Shown: positions 43,595 to 51,056 of the stretch, one piece after another | Position numbering within the stretch: the stretch's first letter is position 1 | Layout of the letters: every line of letters begins with the position of its first letter | From: CAZQXD01 sp964597315 | GTDB taxonomy: Bacteria > Pseudomonadota > Gammaproteobacteria > Competibacterales > Competibacteraceae | DNA: 55,566 nt | Direction: 5' to 3' | Assembly (NCBI GenBank): GCA_964597315.1 | Contig: CAZQXD010000025.1 | Span: 1-55,566 of the forward strand | Made by a program: the position numbers and the translations under genes | Notes under the pieces: generated by a model | Seen by the model: the letters and a program-made list of their open reading frames with translations, nothing else | Database searches by the model: none | What the model was told of the DNA's origin: nothing

Positions 43595-44206
43595 ATGGAC
43601 GCCATCATTACCCAAGAGTTCGGGATTGTAACCCGCCGGTTTCGGGTTCGGGCAAGCCACGTGATAATCGGGCTGCTGTTGGCGGTGTTGGCGCGGCCCG
43701 GGATTGGCGCTGCAACCCTGGAAGCGACGGTGAGCTACAACGCCGGGCGCTTTAGCCTGTACGCCGTAAGCCTGATTGATCTGCCCGAGCCTCGGGTTCG
43801 GGCCACACTCACCCACTACGAGAACCTGCCCCGGGTCAACGGCGGCATCCAGGCCGTGGAGGTGTTGCGCCGGGACCCCGACGGTGGGGTGCGGATGCGG
43901 GTCCGTTCCCGGGTGTGCATTTTGTTTCTATGCCAACATTACCACTGGGAGCAGGAAGTCCGCACCCAGTCCGACGGCGCTATCTTGGCGGTGATCGATC
44001 CCAAGGTCAGTGATTTCCGGGACGGCTGGGCGCGCTGGCGACTCACCCCCATGGGTCAGCGCACCCGCATGGTATTCGACGCCGAGTTGGTGCCGGATTT
44101 CTGGTTTCCGCCCCTGATCGGACCATGGCTGATCAAGCGCAAGCTCTATGGGGAGGTGCTGGAGACGGCTCAGGGGGTGGAACGGCTGGCGTCCCAACCC
44201 CCCTGA
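43595..44206 (+). CDS. SRPBCC (START-like) family protein, probably exported
   Basis: A 203-aa protein. A hydrophobic segment at about 18-34 (HVIIGLLLAVLARPGIGA) looks like a signal peptide or anchor. The rest has the polyketide-cyclase/START-like pattern LTHYENLPRVNGGIQAVEVL then LTPMGQRTRMVFDAELVPDF. GGGG precedes the ATG. It is divergent from the membrane-protein gene and ends 3 bp from the hemH stop. Ligand unknown. Confidence 0.7.
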   Translation: MDAIITQEFGIVTRRFRVRASHVIIGLLLAVLARPGIGAATLEATVSYNAGRFSLYAVSLIDLPEPRVRATLTHYENLPRVNGGIQAVEVLRRDPDGGVRMRVRSRVCILFLCQHYHWEQEVRTQSDGAILAVIDPKVSDFRDGWARWRLTPMGQRTRMVFDAELVPDFWFPPLIGPWLIKRKLYGEVLETAQGVERLASQPP

Positions 44207-44209
44207 GGC

Positions 44210-45322
44210 TCAGCGTTTCGCACCCATGGCCATGGCCCAGCGTTGGGACTCCTCCCGGGCGGTGGTGGCGGCCCGGCGGTCGAACTGGGGGGTGGCTTCT
44301 GGCCAGCCTTGCAGGTGGGCCATCAGCAGGTCCTCCAAGGCGTCCAGATGCTCGGGATTGTCGTTAAGGGCGGGGATATAGCGAAACCGCTGGCCGCCGG
44401 ATTCGATGAACACATCCCGGTTCTCCATGGCGATTTCCTCCAGGGTTTCCAGGCAGTCGGCGGCAAAGCCGGGGCAGAGTACATCGACGCTAGCCACGTC
44501 CTGTTGCGCCCAGTCCTTGAGCAATTCGCTGGTATAGGGCTTGAGCCATTCAGCAAAGCCGAATCGGGACTGGAAGGAGACCGCCCATTGGTCATTTTCC
44601 AGGCCCAGCCGTTCGGCCACCAGCCGGGCGGTCTTGTGGCACTGGCAGTGGTAGGGGTCGCCGGCCAGCAGATTGCGCCGGGGCAGGCCATGAAAGGAGA
44701 ACAGCAGCCGCTCGGCTTGAGGCTGCTTGGCCCAGGCGTCCAGCACGCTCTCGGTCAGGGCGTGGATATAGCCGGGGTCGTCGTGGTAGCTGGCGATCAT
44801 GCGCAACTCCGGCAGCCAACGCCAGCCTTTCAATGTCTGGACCAGGGCGTCGAAGGCCGAAGCGGTGGTGGCGGCGGAATACTGGGGATAAAGGGGCGCC
44901 ACCAGCAGTCGCCGGGCGCCGGCTTGGCGCAGTTCCTCCAGGGCCTTGGGGATGGAGGGGTTGCCATAGCGCATACCCACCGCCAGGCGAACGGGACCCC
45001 CACAGCGGGCCTTGAGGCGGGTTTCCAGGGCCGCTGCCTGACGGCGGGTGATGGCCAACAGCGGCGCGCCTTCCTCAGTCCACACGGTCTGGTATTTGCG
45101 GGCCGACCGGGCCGGGCGCACCCACAAAACGACGCCGTACAAAATCGGCCACCAGAGGAACCAGGGTAGTTCCACCACCCGGGGGTCGGCAAGGAACTCT
45201 CGCAGATAGCGGCGCAGGGCGGCAGGCTCGGCGGCGTCCGGGGTGCCCAGATTGGTGAGCAGGATGCCGGTGCAGGGTTCCTGGTCGTGGCGGAAAGCGT
45301 CCTCGCCGGCGGGCTGGGTCAT
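44210..45322 (-). CDS. hemH: Ferrochelatase
   Basis: A 370-aa ferrochelatase that inserts Fe2+ into protoporphyrin IX, the last step of haem synthesis. Visible are GILLTNLGTPDAAEPAALRR, the LLFSFHGLPRRNLLAGDPY region with the active-site histidine, WAVSFQSRFGFAEWLKPYT and VLCPGFAADCLETLEEIA with the catalytic glutamate. ATG 45322 follows GGAG; the in-frame TTG two codons upstream is not favoured. Confidence 0.96.
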   Translation of the reverse strand: MTQPAGEDAFRHDQEPCTGILLTNLGTPDAAEPAALRRYLREFLADPRVVELPWFLWWPILYGVVLWVRPARSARKYQTVWTEEGAPLLAITRRQAAALETRLKARCGGPVRLAVGMRYGNPSIPKALEELRQAGARRLLVAPLYPQYSAATTASAFDALVQTLKGWRWLPELRMIASYHDDPGYIHALTESVLDAWAKQPQAERLLFSFHGLPRRNLLAGDPYHCQCHKTARLVAERLGLENDQWAVSFQSRFGFAEWLKPYTSELLKDWAQQDVASVDVLCPGFAADCLETLEEIAMENRDVFIESGGQRFRYIPALNDNPEHLDALEDLLMAHLQGWPEATPQFDRRAATTAREESQRWAMAMGAKR

Positions 45323-45449
45323 GGTCAAAGCTCCTGGGTCCGGTTACACGAAGGCGATTATAGATGCCTGGGACGCCGCCGGGGCCGGGAAGTTCGCGCC
45401 ATGGACCCTATACTTCAGTGCATCCATTTTATTTTGGAGTAGTCATCCC

Positions 45450-46415
45450 ATGCGCGGCGTGTTTCTCGATACCGACTCCCTGGGGGATGGTCTGGACTTG
45501 GCGTCCCTGCATGCCAGCCTCACGGAACTGCATCTCTACTCCGCCACCGCTCCCGGCCAGGTGGCGGAGCGGATCGCCGGGGCTGAGGTGGTGATCAGCA
45601 ATAAGGTGCCGGTGGACGGGGTGGCCATGGCTGGAGCGCCCCATTTGAAGCTGATCTGCGTAGCCGCCACCGGCACCAATAATGTGGATCTGGCCGCAGC
45701 CCGGGAGCGGCGGGTGGTGGTGTGCAATGCCCGGGGTTACGGCACCGGTTCGGTGGTGCAGCATGCGTTCACTCTGATTCTGGCCCTCATGACCCGCTTG
45801 CCCCAGTATCACCAGGCGGTGCGGGAGGGGCGCTGGGCCACCGCCCCCCAGTTTTGCCTGTTGGATTATCCGATCCGGGAGCTGGACGGCAAAACCCTGG
45901 GGATCGTTGGTTACGGCGAGCTGGGCCAGGGGGTGGCCCGGATCGCCGACACCTTCGGGATGGAGGTGCTGGTCAGTCAGCGCCCCGGCTCCGAGGAACC
46001 GGAACCGGAACCGGAGTCGGACCGCATTCCCCTGGCCGCCCTGCTGCCTCAAGTGGATGTACTCAGCCTGCATTGCCCCCTAACCCCCAAGACCCGGGGC
46101 CTGATCGGCGAATGGGAGCTGGCCCTGATGCGCCGGGACGCCCTGCTCATCAACACCGCCCGGGGCGGCATCGTGGACGAAGCGGCCCTGGCCGAGGCCC
46201 TGCGCCGGGGCGCCCTGGGCGGGGCCGGGGTGGACGTACTCAACGAGGAGCCGCCGGTCCACGGCAACCCTTTGCTGGCCCCGGATATCCCCAATCTGAT
46301 CGTGACTCCCCATTGTGCCTGGGGCAGTCAGGAAGCCCGACAGCGCATGGTGGAGCAGGTGGCGGGGAATATCCGCGCCTTCGCTGCGGGGACGCCGCAG
46401 CGGGTGGTCACGTAA
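45450..46415 (+). CDS. D-2-hydroxyacid dehydrogenase (glycerate dehydrogenase / HprA-like)
   Basis: A 321-aa NAD(P)-dependent dehydrogenase: substrate-domain ATGTNNVDLAAARERRV, Rossmann GIVGYGELGQGVARIA at about 148-163, catalytic arginine in LLINTARGGIVDE, glutamate in DVLNEEPPVHGNPL and histidine in VTPHCAWGSQEAR. HprA-type enzymes reduce hydroxypyruvate or glyoxylate. ATG 45450 follows TTGGAG; the frame is open upstream only as antisense of hemH. An acidic EPEPEPES insert after the nucleotide-binding loop is unusual. Confidence 0.88.
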   Translation: MRGVFLDTDSLGDGLDLASLHASLTELHLYSATAPGQVAERIAGAEVVISNKVPVDGVAMAGAPHLKLICVAATGTNNVDLAAARERRVVVCNARGYGTGSVVQHAFTLILALMTRLPQYHQAVREGRWATAPQFCLLDYPIRELDGKTLGIVGYGELGQGVARIADTFGMEVLVSQRPGSEEPEPEPESDRIPLAALLPQVDVLSLHCPLTPKTRGLIGEWELALMRRDALLINTARGGIVDEAALAEALRRGALGGAGVDVLNEEPPVHGNPLLAPDIPNLIVTPHCAWGSQEARQRMVEQVAGNIRAFAAGTPQRVVT

Positions 46416-46507
46416 GCGGCGCGGTTTATAGTTTCAGTGAGCAGGGGCTATTGATACACTTATTTTGACGGTAAACAATGTTGGCTGTTCACCAGGCTGG
46501 AGTGAGC

Positions 46508-46539
46508 GGCATAAAGGCATAAAGGCATAAAGGCATAAA
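46508..46539 (+). repeat. Four tandem copies of GGCATAAA
   Basis: The octamer GGCATAAA is repeated four times without change and ends 26 bp before the ATG at 46566. Short identical tandem repeats here can change copy number by slippage and alter promoter spacing or mRNA leader length. Confidence 0.9.
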
Positions 46540-46565
46540 CATACCAATAATATGGAGCTTGACCC

Positions 46566-47090
46566 ATGGACACCGCACATTTGTATGGTTTGTTGGAAGA
46601 ACAGCACACACTGATTGACCGGCATCTTAGCGAACTGCTGGATTTTAATGTCCTGGAACGTCGGGGTGGTCTGGGCGCCCCCGTTATCCTCAAGAATTGT
46701 CATATCGACAATCTGTCCGCGCTGGGCATCGACTTCCTTCACCCTGTGGAACTGGCCCACTGCCGGGTCCGAAAGGCGAGTTTTTTCGGGAGCCATTTTC
46801 TGGGGGGGCTTAGCATCCGTTGCTGCACCTTCGATAGCCGGGTGGATTTTGAACTCGGCGGTTTCAACGATCCAGACTGCACGATACTCATTGAGGATTG
46901 TGTATTTGAAGGGTTTGCCAACTTTTTTGATTGCTGGTTTCGGGGGCCAGTCATCGTCCGCAACACCCGCTTTGAACGGGGCACCAATCTGATGGGTGTA
47001 CAGGGCATGCCCGGAGAAGTGAAGTTCGAAGTTCGCCCCGTGATGGAAAACGTGGCGGGTCGGTTGAACGCTGCCCACGAGTGGCTCTGA
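46566..47090 (+). CDS. Unrecognised protein with beta-helix-like repeats
   Basis: A 174-aa protein with no confident family. From about residue 36 it shows spaced units such as PVILKNCHIDNLSAL, PVELAHCRVRKASFF, GLSIRCCTFDSRVDF, TILIEDCVFEGFANF and PVIVRNTRFERG, about 20-25 residues apart with hydrophobic-x-hydrophobic-x-x-C/T cores. This suggests a right-handed beta-helix, close to pentapeptide-repeat proteins. No signal peptide. GGAG lies 10 nt before the ATG. The upstream octamer repeat may vary its expression. Confidence 0.6.
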   Translation: MDTAHLYGLLEEQHTLIDRHLSELLDFNVLERRGGLGAPVILKNCHIDNLSALGIDFLHPVELAHCRVRKASFFGSHFLGGLSIRCCTFDSRVDFELGGFNDPDCTILIEDCVFEGFANFFDCWFRGPVIVRNTRFERGTNLMGVQGMPGEVKFEVRPVMENVAGRLNAAHEWL

Positions 47091-47462
47091 GCGTAACCGC
47101 CGGGGCGGCGGCGATCCGAGAGTTGCCCTCGGCGACCGGCGCCCAGACAGTCTTGTTGGTCATCCCGCTCGCGGCCGGGCACGGTTCCCGGCCCTTGGCC
47201 GTGCGGGCGGCCGGGGCCTGAACGGCGCCATCCAGGCCCGTCCGGTATCGGCATTCACGCATTCATCGGCACCTCGCGACAGTCTCTTTTTCCAGGGCTT
47301 GAATGGCCGCCAGTCCGTGTTCCATCCGCTCGGCTAGAGGCTGGGCGGCATCATCAGGTAAGCTCGGCCTTGACGTTATCAACGGTGGGCCGCGTCCCAA
47401 TCAGTCCCTGATCCCATTCCCATGGCCATTCTCAATTTGAACAGTACAGGAACAAGACAGAT
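47091..47462. other. Intergenic region before malate synthase G
   Basis: 372 bp with no supported gene. A GC-rich half (47095-47230) contains several possible hairpins, e.g. GGCCGGGCAC...TTCCCGGCC. A 103-codon minus-strand frame ending here has no recognisable family and runs antisense into the gene at 46566. The last ~60 bp should contain the glcB promoter, but no strong match is seen. Confidence 0.35.
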
Positions 47463-49628
47463 ATGACCGAACGAGTGAGCTGCAAGCGTTTGAAGGTGAA
47501 TGCCGAGCTGCATCGATTTATCGAACAAGAAGCCCTACCGGGCACCGGTATCGAGGCGGCTGACTTCTGGGCGGGGTTTGACGCCCTGGTTCACGAACTC
47601 AGCCCCAAGAATCGCGCCCTGCTTGCCGAGCGCGACCGTCTACAAGCGCAATTGGACGCTTGGCACCAGGCGTATCCGGGACCGATCACCGAGCCGTCGG
47701 CTTACCAGGCTTTTCTGGAGTCCATCGGTTATTTGCGCCCAGCCCCGGCTAAGGTGCTGATCGACACGGCCAACGTGGACCCGGAAATCGCCGAACAGGC
47801 CGGGCCACAACTGGTAGTGCCGGTCATGAACGCCCGCTATGCCCTGAACGCGGCCAATGCCCGTTGGGGCAGCTTGTATGACGCACTCTATGGCACCGAT
47901 GCCATCGACGAGGCAGACGGGGCCGCCAGAACGGCGGAGTACAACTCGGTTCGGGGCGCCAAGGTTATCGCCTTCGGGCGGGCGTTTTTGGATCAGAGTG
48001 CGCCCCTGGTCGATGGCTCCCATGAAGATGCCGTCGCCTATCGGGTGGCGGACGGCCAGCTCCGGGTTGTCCTCAAGGGCGGTGAAACCACGGGCCTGAA
48101 AGACCCGACTCTGTTCATGGGTTACCAAGGTGGGACCGAGGCCCCCGACGCCGTGCTGCTGCGCCATAACGGCCTGCATTTCGAGATTCAGATCGACCGC
48201 GACCACCCCATCGGCCGGAGCCACGGCGCTGGTGTCAAGGATATACTCATGGAAGCGGCCCTGACCGCCATCATGGACTGCGAGGATTCGGTGGCCGCCG
48301 TGGACGCCCCCGATAAAGTGCTGGTGTATCGCAACTGGCTTGGGCTGCTCAAAGGGGATTTGACCGAGACGGTGACCAAGCACGGCAAGTCCTCCATCCG
48401 GCGTCTGAACCCCGACCGGGTCTATACCGCCGCCGAGGGAGGCAAGCTGATTTTGCCGGGCCGGTCTCTGATGTTCGTGCGCAATGTAGGCCATCTGATG
48501 ACCAACCCGGCGGTGCTGGATGGCCAGGGGCAGGCGATCTTCGAGGGCATACTCGATGGCGTGATGACCGCCCTCATTGCCCTTCACGACCTGAAGCGGG
48601 AGGGAGGCAACTCTCGCAAGGGTTCGGTGTATATCGTCAAGCCGAAGATGCACGGCCCGGATGAAGTGGCCTTCGCCGACGAGCTGTTTGGCCGGATCGA
48701 GGCGCTGCTGGGCCTGCCGCGGCATACCTTGAAAATGGGCATCATGGACGAGGAGCGGCGCACCACCCTCAACCTCAAAGCCTGCATCGCCGCCGCCGCC
48801 TCCCGGGTCGTATTCATCAACACCGGTTTTCTGGATCGCACTGGGGACGAAATCCACACGTCCATGGAGGCCGGTCCCATGATCCGCAAGGGCGAAATGA
48901 AAAACGCCAAGTGGATCGCCGCCTATGAGCGTAACAACGTCCAGGCGGGCCTGAGCTGCGGTCTGCGGGGCCGCGCCCAGATCGGCAAGGGCATGTGGGC
49001 CATGCCCGACTTGATGGCGGATATGCTCAAGCAGAAAATCGGCCACCCCAAGGCCGGCGCTAATACGGCCTGGGTGCCCTCGCCCACGGCGGCCGTGCTT
49101 CATGCCCTGCATTACCACCAGGTGGATGTGCAAGCGGTACAACGGCAACTGGAAGGCCGTTCGGAGGACCTGTTGACTGACATGCTGACCATTCCCATCG
49201 CCCCCAAGCCCGACTGGTCCGCTGATCAGATTCAGCAAGAACTGGACAATAACGCCCAGGGCATTTTGGGCTATGTGGTGCGTTGGGTGGCCCAGGGCAT
49301 CGGCTGCTCCAAGGTGCCGGATATTCACAATGTGGGGCTGATGGAGGATCGGGCGACGCTGCGTATTTCCAGCCAGCATATCGCCAACTGGCTACGCCAT
49401 GGCGTGGTGAGCGAAGCCCAGGTGCTGGAGACGCTTAAGCGCATGGCCGAGGTGGTGGATGGGCAGAATGCCGACGATCCCGCCTATCAGCCCATGGCCA
49501 CCGGCTTGGAGTCCTCTATTCCTTTCAAGGCGGCCTGCGATTTGGTGTTCGAGGGGTGTCGGCAGCCTAACGGTTATACGGAACCGTTGCTGCACCAGTG
49601 GCGGCAAAAAGCCAAAGAAAGTCAATAA
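47463..49628 (+). CDS. glcB: Malate synthase G
   Basis: A 721-aa malate synthase G, which condenses glyoxylate with acetyl-CoA to malate. Family segments are GFDALVHELSPKNRALLAERD, NARYALNAANARWGSLYDALYGTDAI, the catalytic-barrel DCEDSVAAVDAPDKVLVYRNW, MHGPDEVAFADELF and the C-terminal GLMEDRATLRISSQHIANWL with the catalytic aspartate region. No isocitrate lyase is in the window, so its glyoxylate may come from glycolate, glycine or purine breakdown. The upstream ribosome site is weak. Confidence 0.97.
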   Translation: MTERVSCKRLKVNAELHRFIEQEALPGTGIEAADFWAGFDALVHELSPKNRALLAERDRLQAQLDAWHQAYPGPITEPSAYQAFLESIGYLRPAPAKVLIDTANVDPEIAEQAGPQLVVPVMNARYALNAANARWGSLYDALYGTDAIDEADGAARTAEYNSVRGAKVIAFGRAFLDQSAPLVDGSHEDAVAYRVADGQLRVVLKGGETTGLKDPTLFMGYQGGTEAPDAVLLRHNGLHFEIQIDRDHPIGRSHGAGVKDILMEAALTAIMDCEDSVAAVDAPDKVLVYRNWLGLLKGDLTETVTKHGKSSIRRLNPDRVYTAAEGGKLILPGRSLMFVRNVGHLMTNPAVLDGQGQAIFEGILDGVMTALIALHDLKREGGNSRKGSVYIVKPKMHGPDEVAFADELFGRIEALLGLPRHTLKMGIMDEERRTTLNLKACIAAAASRVVFINTGFLDRTGDEIHTSMEAGPMIRKGEMKNAKWIAAYERNNVQAGLSCGLRGRAQIGKGMWAMPDLMADMLKQKIGHPKAGANTAWVPSPTAAVLHALHYHQVDVQAVQRQLEGRSEDLLTDMLTIPIAPKPDWSADQIQQELDNNAQGILGYVVRWVAQGIGCSKVPDIHNVGLMEDRATLRISSQHIANWLRHGVVSEAQVLETLKRMAEVVDGQNADDPAYQPMATGLESSIPFKAACDLVFEGCRQPNGYTEPLLHQWRQKAKESQ

Positions 49629-49660
49629 AGACCGGACCTGCTGAACCGCTCAAAAAAAAT

Positions 49661-49689
49661 CGCCGGCAGCAACGGCTGGGCTGCCGGCG
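49661..49689 (-). terminator. Rho-independent terminator of the small secreted-peptide gene
   Basis: A perfect 10-bp stem CGCCGGCAGC / GCTGCCGGCG with a 9-nt loop. On the minus strand it is followed by ATTTTTTTTG, so it ends the minus-strand gene at 49745; on the plus strand no T-run follows, so glcB is less likely to use it. Confidence 0.8.
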
Positions 49690-49744
49690 AAAATGGAAGA
49701 GAACAAATGGCGGCAAGTATTACTAGGGAGTCACAACAAATCGT

Positions 49745-49924
49745 TTAACCTGGCAGCGGGCAGACCACCGTGCAGAGTCCATCATCGTCGGCGGTATGGG
49801 TCTGACCCGACGCCGGCGCCGTGGATACCGTCAGTGGCTGGGGGGCATCATCGGCTACGGCCCAGGGAGCGGCCAGCATCAGGCCGAGACTAAAGGCTAG
49901 GATCGACAGAGTGTGCTTGGTCAT
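49745..49924 (-). CDS. Small secreted peptide, 59 aa, unknown
   Basis: ATG 49924 opens a clear signal peptide (MTKHTLSILAFSLGLMLAAP followed by WAVA), likely cut after AVA, leaving about 35 residues: acidic DDAPQPLT, a Ser/Thr-rich middle and the tail DDDGLCTVVCPLPG with two cysteines three apart that could form a disulfide. A strong terminator follows 55 bp downstream on this strand, which supports a real gene. The ribosome site is weak. No family recognised; no modification enzyme or transporter is nearby, so a bacteriocin role is not supported. Confidence 0.6.
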   Translation of the reverse strand: MTKHTLSILAFSLGLMLAAPWAVADDAPQPLTVSTAPASGQTHTADDDGLCTVVCPLPG

Positions 49925-50124
49925 GGTGGCGTTCCGGTGATGTGGTGTGCTGTTAGAGCTACTATGCTCCCAAGCAGGGTAGAGCCACATCGGTCCAAGG
50001 ATAGATTCCGCAGATATAGGCCGACACTATCTTCCGATAGACCGCCCCGGTTTGACGTCCTATTCTCCCTGGACCATGCTAGATTATTGCCCACGCATTG
50101 GGATCAACTGAAAGGAGAAGGGCC

Positions 50125-50964
50125 ATGAGCAAGCATTCGGTGCAGCGGCGCTTCAACACCGCCGACCTGCTACGCCAGAAGCGCGGCACCCCCGTCGTCT
50201 GCCTTACCGCCTACGATACGCCCACCGCCAAGATCCTAGACCCCTATGTGGATTTGCTGCTGGTGGGCGACTCCATGGGCATGGTGATCTACGGTCTGCC
50301 CAATACCATGAGCGTCACCCTGGACATGATGATCGCCCACGGCGCTGCGGTGGTGCGGGGCACCCGGCGGGCCTGTGTGGTGGTGGACATGCCCTTCGGC
50401 ACCTATCAGGAGAGCAAGGAGCAGGCGTTTCGCAACGCCGCCCGGGTGATGGCCGAGACCGGCTGTTCGGCCATCAAGCTGGAGGGGGGCAAGGAAATGG
50501 CCGAAACCGTGGCATTCCTGGTCAAACGGGGCATCCCGGTGGTGGGCCATATCGGGGTGATGCCCCAGTCCCTGAACGCCCTGGACGGCTACCGTTCCCG
50601 GGGCAAGACCGCCAATGACAGCGAAAAGCTACGCCAGGACGCCGAGGCTCTGGACGAGGCCGGCGCCTTCGCCATCGTTTTCGAGGGTATCATCGAACCC
50701 CTGGCTCGAGAGCTGACCGACCAGATCGATGCCCTGTCCATCGGCATCGGCGCCTCACCGGCCTGTGACGGCCAGATTTTGGTCACCCCGGACATGATCG
50801 GCCTGTTCACGGACTTCAAGCCCAAGTTCGTCAAACATTACGCCAACATTCACGAAACCATCTGCCAGGCGGTGGGAGAGTACGCCCAGGAGGTGCGGGA
50901 ACGGGCGTTTCCGACGGCGGAGCATGTGTTCTCCATGCCCACGGCGGTGAAACAGAAAAAATAA
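50125..50964 (+). CDS. panB: 3-methyl-2-oxobutanoate hydroxymethyltransferase
   Basis: A 279-aa ketopantoate hydroxymethyltransferase that uses 5,10-methylene-THF in pantothenate synthesis. Motifs: CLTAYDTPTAKILD, LLLVGDSMGMVIYGLPNT with the metal aspartate, KLEGGKEMAETV, PVVGHIGVMPQS and the C-terminal catalytic EGI region. AAGGAG precedes the ATG at 50125. No panC follows, unlike many genomes. Confidence 0.96.
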   Translation: MSKHSVQRRFNTADLLRQKRGTPVVCLTAYDTPTAKILDPYVDLLLVGDSMGMVIYGLPNTMSVTLDMMIAHGAAVVRGTRRACVVVDMPFGTYQESKEQAFRNAARVMAETGCSAIKLEGGKEMAETVAFLVKRGIPVVGHIGVMPQSLNALDGYRSRGKTANDSEKLRQDAEALDEAGAFAIVFEGIIEPLARELTDQIDALSIGIGASPACDGQILVTPDMIGLFTDFKPKFVKHYANIHETICQAVGEYAQEVRERAFPTAEHVFSMPTAVKQKK

Positions 50965-51056
50965 GTCTGAGGACGCGCCCAGGGACGGCGGTGAAGGTTG
51001 TGCAGTTCAATACTTCCCACCCGCGTTGCCCCAGTACGAACCGCATCGTCAAAAAC

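Noticed and set aside
46951..47262. A 103-codon minus-strand frame before glcB.
   Set aside because: It has no recognisable motif, overlaps the gene at 46566 in antisense and lacks a ribosome site.
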